This document shows positions 31,956-42,804 of a stretch of 64,000 nt of DNA, piece after piece. The DNA comes from Elephas maximus indicus (Eukaryota > Chordata > Mammalia > Proboscidea > Elephantidae): positions 106,406,480 through 106,470,479 of the forward strand of contig NC_064825.1 in NCBI RefSeq assembly GCF_024166365.1, written 5' to 3'. Each line of letters begins with the position of its first letter. Positions within the stretch are counted from its first letter, which is position 1. The notes below the pieces were generated by a model, which was not told the origin of the DNA, ran no database searches, and saw nothing but the letters and a program-made list of their open reading frames with translations. The translations under genes were made by a program, and so were the position numbers.

Positions 31956-33085
31956 CAAGGAAGAGAAAGCCTGATAAGCGGTGGTGGGGCTGTATGAGAG
32001 TCATTGCTTGAAAAAAAAGATGATAGAAATTCAGATCATTCTCCTTGATACACTCAGCTGTTGCCCAAGGACTAAACATTTTATTATAATTTTACATTTT
32101 GTTTTTTCTAATGCCATATTCTCCATTAATAACCTTTTGCACCTTTTTTCTCCTTCCATCACATGTTTTATGAACCCATTGCTGTCTTACACTTAAAGTA
32201 AATTTATAACACATGAAAGTAAACAGGCAGGGGTAAATAAAAACTAAGCTCAAGAGTGCTTTGAAATACGACATGTGCCATAACAGACTGAAATAAACAT
32301 AAAAGAATTCTACGTTTTTCCTCCTCTCTTGCAGACATGTGTACAAAGCAAAAAAAAAAATTATGTTGAGCTAATCATAATATATAATTAAATGTTTTCC
32401 ATATATTCTCATACTAAAATCTGTTGTGTAGAGTTTATTATCTTTAATATGAAACCATCAACATGAAACATCCCTTTTTTTCACATTTTTATTTAGTATA
32501 GTCAAAGTGTTATTAGACCAAAAATGTCATCTTTTAAAAGTGGTAACGATTCTCAAGAAACCTACTGCAAAAAAGAAAAAAAAAAAAAAAAGGTTAATAG
32601 TCATGTGAGTTATTGCTGTGTATGTACAATGCTACTAACCTGAAATGGTGTGAGGGAGAGTAGGTGCGGCATGTGACGTAAGGACAGTGTCTGGAAAAAG
32701 AATGAATATATGACATTTTCAGTAAAGTCAGACTTAAGCCACAACCAGGAATTCTGAGTCAATTGCTAACTTTGCTCATAAATAAACAGAATAGCTTAAG
32801 GCCAGCAACATAAAATATGTGATAGACATTTCTGATCTCAAAAGACAAAATCAGCCATAATTTAACCCCGTTAGTCTTTAAGCTTTCCATGTTAATCATT
32901 AATGTGTTTCCTTGTTTTTACTTTATTCAGGGTGTGTTTGGCTATAGCAGCTTATAATTACAGAAGTGTGTTTCCCATTAGAAAACTATTTTCTTTGGGT
33001 ATGGCTTCATGCATAGTATTGGAGCAAAAGGCTAAGCTCACATTACAATATTTCCAATGCTATTGAAAACGAATGTCTTAGAGTG
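31956..33085. other. Intergenic, no gene seen
   Basis: Colinear with 41991-43505 apart from the solo LTR at 42805 in the other copy. It contains a poly(A) run at about 32575-32592. Confidence 0.6.
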
Positions 33086-33250
33086 GTTCCTACGCATTGC
33101 ATGTGTGACAGATTAGAACTTTCCAAGAGGGTTTTCAATGACCTTTCAGAAGTAGATTGCCAAGTCTTTCTTCTAAGGCACCTCTGGATGGATTCAAACC
33201 ACCAAACTTTCAGTTAGCAGTCAAGTACTTAACATCCAGGGACTCTATCC
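33086..33250 (-). mobile_element. AfroSINE, old
   Basis: Antisense, with TTTTCAATGACCTTTCAGAA, CAAACCACCAAACTTTCAG and CAAGTACTTAAC. It is shared with 43505-43705. Confidence 0.7.
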
Positions 33251-33391
33251 AATGGAATGTATATACAGTTTGGTTCATTGCTAAACATTTTTTTAAATGA
33301 ATAAAGGTCAAAAATGAGCTTAATGTTTTCTACCTTTTAATTTGGTTCACATGTATGTATTTCCTAAAAATAATTTTTTTTATTACTTTCC

Positions 33392-33835
33392 TATTGCTAT
33401 AACAAATTATCTCAAATTTAATATCTAAAAACAACACGAATGTATTATCTCACAGTTTTGACAGTAAGAAGTCCGTAATGAGTCCATTTGCACTAAAAGC
33501 AAGGTGTTAGCTGATTGTATTCTTTCTGGATGCCTTTGAGGAGGATGTTTCCTGCCTTTTTCACCTTGTAGAGGCTGGAAATTTTCCTTGGATAGTGGCC
33601 TCTTCCAGTTATCAATCCTATCACTCTCACTTCTGCTTCCATCTCCTTCTTGGATTTTCCTGCATACCTTTTGTCTTCTAAGAACTTCTGAGATTACATT
33701 GGGCCCACCTGGACGATCCTTGAACACCTTGTATCAGATCAGTAAAGTCTCTTTTGTCATGTAAGTAATACATTCATAGTTTCTAGGAATTAGGATTTGG
33801 ACATATTTGAGAGTTCAGGAAACAGCCTTAAACAT
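33392..33835 (-). mobile_element. MLT1-type MaLR LTR fossil
   Basis: The plus strand shows the typical antisense MLT1 landmarks: CTATTGCTATAACAAATTAT, AAAACAACACGAATGTATTA, GATTACATTGGGCCCACCTG, and GGAATTAGGATTTGGACAT at the end. A solo LTR, very old (the family predates the placental radiation), shared with 43855-44295. Confidence 0.8.
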
Positions 33836-34667
33836 CACATTGGAAAGCTTTGTGAAATTATAAAATCTTGCACCTAACTCATTTCCAAATGCTCAATAAA
33901 ATAGTCCCAATAAAATATACACAATATATACTTGTTTTACATTATTCAGCTACAAAATTTGTTCTATACAAACTATAGACAGAGGCCTCCTTGAATTAAG
34001 AATGAACAACAACAACAAAATTTGGCTCAAAGTTTGCAGACAGTGTGTACCCAGATAAACACACACTCACATATCATTTGTTAGACTTCTGTTGAGAAAT
34101 TCTGCATTAAGTCAGTTAACCAACCAGGCATACTGGTTAAGCACACATTTTTAATGAAGTAAGCTATGAAACACAATTAAACTCTCAACTCCAGTCTTCT
34201 GTGGTCTAAGTTCACCCCATGGAGCATTAACACCTCCAAACTCCCGGGATACCCCTATCTGGGTACCAAGGCAGTTTCAAGACCCCCACGGAGGGGGTCA
34301 GGCAAGACAGGGGATACATGGCAGTCATGAAGCAAGTCACCATCTGGGCAAAGGTGTGAAAGTTAAGAAAGGCTTCAAACAGCTGCCCCAGGAGCCCACA
34401 GTCTGTACTGCAGGAGAGGTTAGACTCTCAGCCAACTCCATAAGGTAGGGCTGTCTGGTCAGAATGCATGGCAAGTATATAAATCTTGGGTGGAGCACAT
34501 AATGAATCCCCCCAAGAGCCTCAGGACAAGAAATAGGATATTGATGTTTATGCTCTTTAAAGTGTCAATATTTTGTTTTGACATTAAGTGCTTGATCAAA
34601 TAATGATTTTTATATGATACGGAATAAACATCTGTTTTGACTTCATCTATGGTCCCATTTATATTGT
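33836..34667. other. Intergenic; D3 homology ends near 34530
   Basis: No gene. To about 34530 it aligns with 44296-45035. 34531-34667 is not matched elsewhere and leads into the truncated OR5T pseudogene, so a duplication or deletion breakpoint lies here. Confidence 0.55.
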
Positions 34668-35210
34668 CAGTTAACATGTCACCCATACTCTATGTTCCAC
34701 TCCTCATTGCTTTCTATGTTGGTGGTATTTTGCTCTGCTACTTTACACACAGTAGGAACTTTTAACCTGTCTTGTCCAATCAATGAAATAAGATGTGATT
34801 TGTGTAATATACCTCTACTCTTTGCTATGTTGTGTTCTGACACTCACATCAACCACCTTCTACTCTTCTACTTTGTGAGTTCTATAGAGATATTCACCAT
34901 CTTGATTGTCCTGATCTCCTATGGTTTCATTTTGTTGGCCATTCTGAAGATTCATTCTGCTGATAGGTGGTGAAAAGTGTTTTCCATTTGTGGCTCTCAC
35001 TTAATTGGAGTGTAAGCTTAACATGAACAATCCTCTTCATGTATGTCAGACCAAGTTCCAGGTACGCTTTGGGTCATGGCATGATCATGTCAATGTTTGG
35101 CACTGTTGTGATACCCACACTGAATACCAGTATTTGCAGTTTGAGGAACAAAGATGTAAAAGAAACAATAAAAAGTGTGTTAGGGTAAAATACATAATAA
35201 AGCATATTTT
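34668..35210 (+). pseudogene. OR5T: OR5T-like pseudogene, 5' half missing (unit c)
   Basis: Homology to the OR5T-like genes starts at SVNMSP (after TM3-TM4 loop position 130), at GTCAGTTAACATGTCACCC, and runs to the C-terminus. The frame 34692-34973 keeps [40 protein letters not shown] and [20 protein letters not shown]. Then TGA (34971-34973, AGGTGGTGA for AGGxGGA) and further frame changes follow before ...[15 protein letters not shown]. The whole N-terminal half through TM3 is absent; the DNA before 34668 is unrelated. The 3' flank with its poly(A) signal (35330-35335) and TA-rich tract still matches the other OR5T units. Confidence 0.9.
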
Positions 35211-35419
35211 TAGCAATAACAATTAAAAAAATCAAGAGTCAAGACATATCTCAACATGAAGAAGATATGACAAAAATGAAATTTTTGTTTTAGCTTATTA
35301 GAGTCTTTGTATTCTTCTTGAACATTTTAAATAAAGATGAGTCAACTCTCAATGTACGCTATTTTAAAACATGTGCAGAAAAACTATGGCATGAATTTGC
35401 TTCTTACTATATTCATACT

Positions 35420-35600
35420 GAGATATGTATATGTGTATTTATGCATATATGTGTATACATATACGTATATACATTATATATGTGCATATGTACCTATATA
35501 TAGGTACATATGCACATATATAATGATCCTAATATACATATATATACATGAAGACATATAGGTATATGATCTTTACTTAGAATATTGTATATTTTTGTTC
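35420..35600. repeat. TA/CA-rich tract containing a 54-bp perfect palindrome (35472-35525)
   Basis: Low-complexity DNA after the OR5T relic. At 35472-35525 the 27-bp arm starting CATTATATATGTGCATATG is followed at once by its exact reverse complement, ending CACATATATAATG, with no spacer. Confidence 0.95.
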
Positions 35601-35959
35601 TCTTGCTTATAAATACTCAGAAATGAACAAAATAGTAACACATTTATTTCGTGTTGTGTAATTTAAAATATAAAAATTTAGAAGTAACTTTTTAATACAT
35701 TTTAAAAAATGATTCAGGAGTTGATTGACCAGAACTTTTATTTTTCTAATGAATTTTATACATGCAGCTAAATCAGTGGTCAATGTATAGCTAAATAAAC
35801 AAAGGTGGATGAATCCACAAACATATATCAGAGTAAATAAAAAAATTGCAGAGTAAGACACTCAGTATTATGTAAAGTAATTAAAGATCTTCAATACTAT
35901 GTTTTGATGGGTGCATGAATATAAAATTAACTAATAACAAAAAGAATATCAATAAAAGT
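35601..35959. other. Intergenic, no gene seen
   Basis: AT-rich OR5T 3' flank with no recognised repeat. Confidence 0.55.
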
Positions 35960-36162
35960 TTTATATAAGGGTTACCTCTGGATAAGGAGACTGGGTGCAT
36001 AATGATAAAAGCTGGTGATTTGAATCCAAGCAGAGGCACCTCGAAAGATCTGCTGAGACTTCACATGCGTTGAAAATGGTAAGGAACACAGTTCTACTCT
36101 GACACATCTGGGGCGACCATGAGTCAAAATTGGCTGGATGGAAACTGGTATTAGATATTACC
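35960..36162 (+). mobile_element. AfroSINE, old
   Basis: GTTACCTCTGGATAAGGAGA to CCATGAGTCAAAATTGGCTG, the counterpart of 24130-24335. Confidence 0.75.
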
Positions 36163-36196
36163 AGAACCCAGTGCTGTCGAGTCGATTCTGAGATAT
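36163..36196 (-). mobile_element. AfroSINE 3' scrap, private to unit c
   Basis: CCAGAACCCAGTGCTGTCGA then GTCGATTCTGAG is antisense SINE sequence, missing at the matching place near 24340. Confidence 0.6.
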
Positions 36197-36285
36197 TAGT
36201 AACACCCAAATTAAGAAGGAAGAGGTGTATCCTGCACTAAAGTAAAGATTATCTTAGAGAATGAGATACAATTTGTCATGGCTTC

Positions 36286-36295
36286 TTTGTCAAAG
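36286..36295. repeat. Target site duplication of the RTE (left)
   Basis: TTTGTCAAAG is repeated at 38244-38253, just after the RTE tail. The empty site at 24419-24428 has it once. Confidence 0.85.
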
Positions 36296-36396
36296 CTTTA
36301 GCTGCTCGATGCTCAAGAGCAAGTTTCAGAGTCTCCTCTGATATCCTTCTTGGTCTTTCTTTCCTGTCTTTTCAGTGACCTCTTGCTTTCTTCATG

Positions 36397-36816
36397 GCAA
36401 AAGGAAGAATTGATGAAGTAAAAGAACTGAAGAGAAGATTTCAAAGGGCCTCTCAAGAAGACAAAGTAAATTATTATTATGACATGTGCAAAGAGCTGGA
36501 CATGGAAAACCAAAAAGGGAAAACATGTTTGGTGTTTCTCAAGCTGAAAGAACTGAAGAAAAAATTCAAGCCTCAAGTTGCAATAGTGAAGGATTCCATG
36601 GGGAAAATATTAAACGATGCAGGAAGCATCAAAAGAAGATGGAAGGAATACACAGAGTCATTATACCAAAAAGAATTAGTCGATATTCAACCATTTCAAG
36701 AGGTGGCATATGATCAGGAACCGATGGTACTGAAGGAAGAAGTCCAAGCTGCTCTGAAGGCTTTGGTGAAAAACAAGGCTCCAGAAATTGATGGAATATC
36801 AATTGAGATGTTTTAA
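36397..36816 (+). pseudogene. RTE ORF fragment: region between endonuclease and reverse transcriptase
   Basis: The frame reads GRIDEVKELKRRFQRASQED, then IKRRWKEYTESLYQKELVD, then EVQAALKALVKNKAPEIDGI and SIEMF, where TAA replaces the next codon (CAA in the family: EMFQQ). This corresponds to the linker and the start of the RT domain of the RTE polyprotein. Confidence 0.85.
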
Positions 36817-36999
36817 CAAACAGGTACAACACTGGAGGTGCTCACTTGTCTATGCCAAGAAATATGGAAGACAGCTTCCTGGCCAACTGACTGGAAGAGA
36901 TGCATGTTTATGTCTATTCCCAAGAAAGTTTATCCAACCAAATGTGGAAATTATAGAACAATATCATGAAAATCACATGGAAGCCAAATTTTGCTTATG

Positions 37000-37963
37000 A
37001 TCATTCAAAAACAGCTGCAACAATATATCAACAGGGAACTGCCAGAAATTCAGGCTGGTTTCAGAAGAGGATGTGGAACCAGGGATATCATTGGTGATGT
37101 CAGATGGATCCTAGCTGAAAGCAGAGAATACCAGAGGATGTTTACCTGTGTTTTATTGACTATGCAAAGGCATTCGACTGTGTGGATCATAACAAACTAT
37201 GGATAACACTGGGAAGAATGGGAATTCCAGAACACTTAAATGTGCTCCTGAGGAACCTGTACATAGATCAAGAGAAAGTTGTTCGGACAGAGCAAGGGGA
37301 TACTGATTGGTTTAAATTCAGGAAGGTGTGCATCAGGGTTGTATTCTTTCATCATACCTATTTAATCTGTATGCTGAACACATAATCCGAGAAGCTGGAC
37401 TATATGAAGAAGAATGGGGCATCAGGATTGGAGGAAGACTCATTAACAACCTGCGTTATGCAGATGACGCAGCCTTGCTTTCTGAAAGTGAAGTGGACTT
37501 GAAGCACTTACTAATGAAGATCAAAGACCATAACCTTCAGTATGGATTACACCTCAACATAAGGAAAATAAAAATCCTCACAACTGGACCAACGAGCAAC
37601 ATCATGATAAACGGAGAAAAGATTGAAGTTGTCAAGGATTTCATTTTACTTGGATCCACAATCAACAGCCATGGAAGCAGCAGCCAAGAAATCAAAAGAT
37701 GCATTGCATTGGGCAAATCTGCTGCAAGGGACCTCTTCAAAGTGTTGAAGAGGAAGGATGTCACCCTGAAGACTAAGGTGCGCCTGACCCAGGTCATGGT
37801 ATTTTCAATCAGATCATATGCATGTGAAAGCTGGACAATGAATAAGGAAGACCGAAAAAGAGTTGACGTCTTTGAACTGTGGTGTTGGCAAAGAACATTG
37901 AATATACCATGGACTGCCAAAAGAATGAACAAATCTGTCTTAGAAGAAATGCGGCCAGAATGA
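37000..37963 (+). pseudogene. RTE reverse transcriptase and C-terminal region, frameshifted
   Basis: Pieces in order: QQYINRELPEIQAGFRRGCG (about 37020-37080), YAKAFDCVDHNKLW in shifted frames (37160-37205), HQGCILSSYLFNLYAEHII (37328-37390), the polymerase box LRYADDAALLSESE (37450-37490, D-D being catalytic), LHLNIRKIKILTTGP, the DFILLGSTIN thumb, and the C-terminal VFELWCWQRTLNIPWTAKR typical of RTE/BovB. The stretch 37328-37963 alone is open for 211 codons. At least three frame changes precede it. Confidence 0.88.
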
Positions 37964-38253
37964 TTCTTAGAAGCAAAGATGGCAAGACTGTGTCTTACAT
38001 GCTTTGGACATGTTGTCAGGAGGGATCAGTCCCTGGAGAAGGACATCATGCTTGGCACAGTACAGGGTCAGCGGAAAAGAGGAAGACCCTCAATGAGGTG
38101 GATTGACACAGTGGCTGCAACAATAAGCTGAAGAATAACAACGATTGTACAGATGGCTCAGGACCAGGCAGTTTTTTGTTCTGTTGCACATAGGATTGCT
38201 ATAAGTCAGAACCGACTCGATGGCACCTAAGAACAACAACAATTTTGTCAAAG

Positions 38254-39595
38254 TTAAAATAATATGTAAGATTGATTACAGCATGGGAAACAAAACCCTG
38301 ACATTTAATTTCACATTTTAGGGTGGATATTTTACTCATTCATTCATTCCATCAGTCAGTGAGTTGGTTAACACATATCTTTTGGATATCTACTCTATCC
38401 TGGATATTATTTTAGAAGCTGGTAATAAAAAGGAAAAATAATCAGACATATCCTTTCCTCTTATACAGGTTATAGGCTAGAAAATGCCCCCAAGAAAGGA
38501 AGAAAGAATTGGTGATGACATTAAATTGCAATATTTATCCATTATTTGAAGGAAGATTTCTGTCTGATGTGAAAAAATACATTTTTTTACTCAAATTAAT
38601 TGAAAATGAAAATTGGTAACAATACCAGATATGATTTTTACTTTAAAGATTTTAATAAAAAGTTGATATTTAGCCTCTTTACAAACTTTGCATTTTGAAT
38701 TTGATGTATATCATCTGTTTTTTACAGTAAATTCGCCAGAGCTTGACATTGGAAGGGAGGTTTTGTGTTAAGTTCTATCGCCAATATTCACATTAAAATT
38801 GTCTATTGACATAGAATTCTGTCTTTTCCAAATGTTGGATTTTCTTCATCCGTATCCCATGAGCAATGATCAGAGAATCTAAGGGTATATTAAAAATAAA
38901 TAAATAAATAATAAATGGAATCTCTGCATGTGTTTCTTATTCAATATACCTATTTAAGCAAGTCCCTAGGGTATCTCCACATTTTCACTGTTCAGGTGAA
39001 ATTTTGAGTGGAGCTTTGCTTAAGGAACATGCAATTTGTCTTTCTTTCCCTGGGGAATCAGACCTTTATCTGGGAATTCTAGTCCTCATGTTCAGGGACT
39101 GGGGCCTAGACACAAACATATATTAGTGTTAGGGTCTTCAGGAACTTCAGATCTTTGTAAAACTCTCCAGCATGCTTCCTGGAGTAAACTTAGGAGTGGA
39201 TCTCGGCAGATCTCTGTGCACAGGTCGGTTAAACCAAATGTTTCCCTATTACTAGGTCTAGATGTGAGGACTAAGGATCTTAAAAGCTCTATCAGTTCAA
39301 ATCAAACTCAGAGCTGAAATGGTTTCTTCTGTCTCTTTTCCAAGTGACTGCAATCCTTGCCCACTGATGGCTAAGTGGAAGTGACAGCTGTGCAATGATT
39401 TAAGTAAATGTCTTAAAAAATTAATAACAGTCAATGATTACTGATAAACGAGACAGCATTGTTAAAGGAGATGTGAAAAAAAATAACAAAATCAATGGTC
39501 AGTGTTGATTATTTAAGAGAATGGAGAAGATTTAGCATATTGCTTTTTACATACGATGAATTTGATATTTTTAGGGAAGCAAATATTTACTAGAT
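38254..39595. other. Intergenic (D3, copy c), no gene
   Basis: Colinear with 24429-25811. A short (AATA)n run lies at 38896-38915. No coding potential is seen. Confidence 0.65.
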
Positions 39596-39608
39596 AGTCT
39601 TAATCCAG

Positions 39609-39775
39609 AAACCCTGGTGGCGTAGTGGTTAAGTGCTACAGCTGCTAACCAAAGGGTCAGCAGTTTGAATCTGCCAGACACTCCTTAGAAACTCTGTGGG
39701 GCGGTTCCACTCTGTAGTGTAGGGTCGCTAAGTGTCCGAATTGACTTGATGGCACTGGGTTTGATTGTTGGTTTG
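39609..39775 (+). mobile_element. AfroSINE, full length, with 13-bp target duplication
   Basis: AACCCTGGTGGCGTAGTGG (A box region), then GGTCAGCAGTTTGAATCTGC (B box region), ending TTGACTTGATGGCACTGGGT and a T-rich tail. AGTCTTAATCCAG flanks it at 39596-39608 and 39776-39788. The paralogous empty site is at about 25811-25824. Confidence 0.95.
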
Positions 39776-39788
39776 AGTCTTAATCCAG

Positions 39789-40510
39789 GTAGAGTTAGTG
39801 CTAAAAATATCAGCTGTAATGAGTTGTGCCAGGGTCATGTAGCATTTGGAGCACAAAAATAGAAAGATACTAAACCTTCTCATCTTCCAATAAGATTAAA
39901 TTAAATCGAGAATTTCACATTTTCTCTAAGTAGATGTCAATGTTGAAGAATTTCTTGAGCATTTTTGAAATCCTAGTTATTTATACCCTGCGTTAGCCAC
40001 GTTCTTAAACTTCTATTATTAGCAAGCATACAAAGAGTGGAAGTAATTATGTGCCCTTATTTTTTCTATTGTGAATGAAAGCCAGGAAATATGATGATAT
40101 GGTATAGAAAAAATCATAAACTTGATTCTTATTTGCAATCTAAAGCAGTGAAGTGATGCGAATTGGTCATGCAGTGATAATTTTTAAAATTAAATATATA
40201 CATATAAATATATGTAAAATCCAATATTGAAACTATGTTTAACAGTGAATAAATAAATAGTTTAGGCAAACAATTCAAAGAACCCACCTCAGTCCTCAGT
40301 TGTTCTCTGGTGACTTTGTATTTCTGAAATTTGTGAAAAAGCAGGGAGAAAAACAATAAAGATCTGGAGCTCCTAATCATGTGTGAATGAAAGTAACATG
40401 ATTTTAAATAAAACTTTGACAAGAAATAACCTTCTAAGAACAAAACTTATTTTACCATCTATTATCCTTTTTCCATTTATCCCACTGGAAGACAAAAGCA
40501 ACACAATAAA
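39789..40510. other. Intergenic upstream of OR8J pseudogene, no gene
   Basis: Colinear with 25825-26240 and 29970-30260; the intervening 3.7 kb of unit b is absent here. Confidence 0.6.
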
Positions 40511-41457
40511 CGGCTCCAGGAAATCTCACATGGGTGACTGAGTTCATTCTCATGGGACTCTCAGACCGTCCTGGGCTCCAGGTCCTCCTTTTCTTTGTCT
40601 TCCTGGTGATCTATGGGCAGACTGTGGCAGGGAACCTGTGCATCATCACCCTCACCAGTGTCGACTCCCGACTTCAAACCCCCATGTACTTTTTCCTCTG
40701 ACACTTGGCTATCATCAATCTCAGCAATTCTACCGTCATTGCCCCTAAAATGCTGGTCAACTTCTTGCTTAAGAAGAAAACTCTCTCTTACTACTGTTGT
40801 GTAGCTCAACTTGGTGGATTTGTACTTTTTGTTGTGGCAGAGATTTTCGTGCTGGCCACAATGGCCTATGACTGCTATGTGGCCATTTGTAACACCCTTC
40901 TCTACATGGTGGTGATATCTCAGGAAATCTGTCTTCTTCTGATAGTATCTCTCATATCCCTTTACAGTCTGACCACAGCACTGATTGTCTCTTCCTGTGC
41001 GTTCTCTGTATCATTCTGTTCTTCCAACGTAATTAACCATTTTTACTGTGATTATGTCCCTTTGTTAGCCTTGTCCTGTTCTGATAATTACATTCTAGAC
41101 ATAACATTTACCTTTTCAGGGATCAATTTGCTTTTCTCCATGATCATTGTTCTAATATCCTGCATTACCATTATCCTTGCCATTTTGAGGATACAGTCCT
41201 CGATGCAGAGACAAAACGCTGTTTCCACCTGTTCTTCTCACATGATAGTGATCACTGTATTCTGTGGGACTCTACTTTTCATGTATTTGCAACCCAGGTC
41301 CAACCACGCATTAGTTACTCGTAAAACAGTCTCAGTCTTTTACACCCTAGTGATACCAATGCTGAATACCCTCATTCACCGTCTAAGGAACAAAGATGTG
41401 AAGGAGGCACTGAAGACGTTCCTGAATAACCCATGCCAATCGCTCAAACTAATGTAA
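40511..41457 (+). pseudogene. OR8J: Olfactory receptor pseudogene, OR8J-like (unit c)
   Basis: The whole receptor can be followed in one frame, but the start codon is ACG (40511-40513) and a TGA sits in FFL-stop-HLAIINL (CAA/CGA in relatives). Downstream, 250 codons are open from MAIINLSNSTVIAPKMLVNF to LKLM and TAA at 41457. Conserved parts seen: CVAQLGGF, FYCDYVPLLALSCSD and HSLRNK-type end as HRLRNKDVK. Degenerate sites: DRY is DCY (shared with the unit b copy), CNPLLY is CNTLLY, and PMLNPLIYSL is PMLNTLIHRL. An ATG at 40705 could start a protein lacking TM1, but that would not be a working receptor. Confidence 0.92.
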
Positions 41458-41779
41458 ATATATAACTACAACTATCTTCTATTAAGAATCTCATTTTGCT
41501 CCTGAAAAATCTGCTGTAAAGTGAAGAGGCATTAAATACCCAACCCAATGAAGAGGCATTAAATAGCTAAGAAAAAAAAAATCTATTACTTTCAATGGGA
41601 AAATTATTGATGAATTTGTATCCCAATTAAAAATACCCACTATTCCTAGATAGAGAAATGCTTTGATTATGCAATGAAAACAAACTTACATTTGTAATAA
41701 ACAACAATTTGGAAGTAAATAAATATGCATTATAAATAGAATGGAAGTTATTAAAATATTTGTTTTATATACTCTCTAA
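41458..41779. other. 3' flank of OR8J pseudogene, no feature
   Basis: AT-rich; a small tandem duplication of GAAGAGGCATTAAATA is seen at 41524-41560. Confidence 0.6.
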
Positions 41780-41990
41780 ATAAGGTATCTAGGTGATCCA
41801 AACAGTTTGCGCTAACTTAAAGTTTGGTGGCTCGAACCCACTCTGTGGTACCAAGGAAGAAACAGCCTGGTGATGTTTTTTTCTTTAAGATTTCAGCCAT
41901 GGACAGCCTGCGGAAAGTTCTACTCTGTACACATGGGGTTGTCAAGAGTTAGAACAAACTTGACCTCAACTAACAACAACATCATAGTCG
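41780..41990 (+). mobile_element. AfroSINE-like element with RTE tail, old
   Basis: TAGGTGATCCAAACAGTTTG to TTGACCTCAACTAACAACAA, the counterpart of 31736-31955. Confidence 0.75.
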
Positions 41991-42804
41991 GTAAACTAGA
42001 GCAGGAAAGTCTAAAGGGGGTGGTGGAGATATAAGAAAATCATTCCTTGTAAGAAAGTTAGATCATTCTCCTTGGTACACCCACTTTTTGTCCAAGGACT
42101 AGACATTTTATTACAATTTTACCTTTTTATTTGTACCATATTCTCTGTTCATAACCCTTTGCACCATTTTCTTCATCTACCACCTTTTTTTAATCAATTT
42201 TTATCTTGCACTTAAAATCAATTTATAACCCAGAAAAGTAAACATGCAGGGGGAAATAAACACTAAGCCTAGACTGCTTTGAAAGGTGACACTTGCCACA
42301 GCAGGCTGAAAGAAACATAAAAGCATTCTACATTTTTCCTCCTCTATCTCAACACACGCACACAAAGAAAAATGTATGTTCAGCTAAACATGACATAAAA
42401 TTAAAAGTTTTCCATAGGATATTCTCATACTAAATACTATTGTGTAGAATTTATTATCTTGGTAATAAACCATAACATTAAACATAACTCATTTTATTTT
42501 GTATGTTCTGGGTGAAAATATTATCAGACCAAAAAGATCATCTCTTAAAAGGTGACAATTCTCAAGAAACTTTTCTCAAAAAAAAAATTAACACTCATAG
42601 GAGTTATATCTATATATGTACAGTGCTACTAAGATGTGAAGGAGTGAGGCAGAATGGGTAAGACATGAGAGGTAAAGACAGTGTTAGGAAATAAAGTTAT
42701 GAAATTTTCAGGAAGGTCGGACATAATCTAAAACGAGGAACTGTGAGACTCACGTAAGTGAATCAGTTTCCAAGTTGGACATAAATAAGTAGAATAGCTG
42801 AAGG
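41991..42804. other. Intergenic, no gene seen
   Basis: Colinear with 31956-32797. Confidence 0.6.

Larger units (their letters stand above)
24421..34530. repeat. Segmental duplication block D3, copy b (pairs with about 38254-45035)
   Basis: Intergenic DNA, the OR8J pseudogene and its 3' flank with SINEs and an MLT1-type fossil align colinearly with 38254-45035. The b copy is longer, mainly by the segment 26240-29970. Homology ends near 34530. Confidence 0.88.
36296..38243 (+). mobile_element. RTE/BovB-type LINE, 5'-inverted insertion
   Basis: A truncated RTE of about 1.95 kb. 36296-36396 is in reverse orientation (CTTTAGCTGCTCGATGCTC to CTTTCTTCATG, matching the minus-strand RTE near 54645-54740). 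From 36397 (CAAAAGGAAGAATTGATG) the element continues forward to its 3' end, TCGATGGCACCTAAGAACAA. In the intact element these two parts are adjacent, so this is a 5' inversion of the twin-priming type. A 10-bp target duplication flanks it. It is absent from the paralogous locus, so it is younger than the b/c duplication. Confidence 0.93.

Noticed and set aside
33425-33727. 100-codon minus-strand frame
   Set aside because: It lies wholly inside an MLT1-type LTR fossil, and the paralogous fossil does not keep it open.
35318-35561. Frames with YICVYIYVYT-type peptides
   Set aside because: They are composition artefacts of the TA/CA-rich tract.
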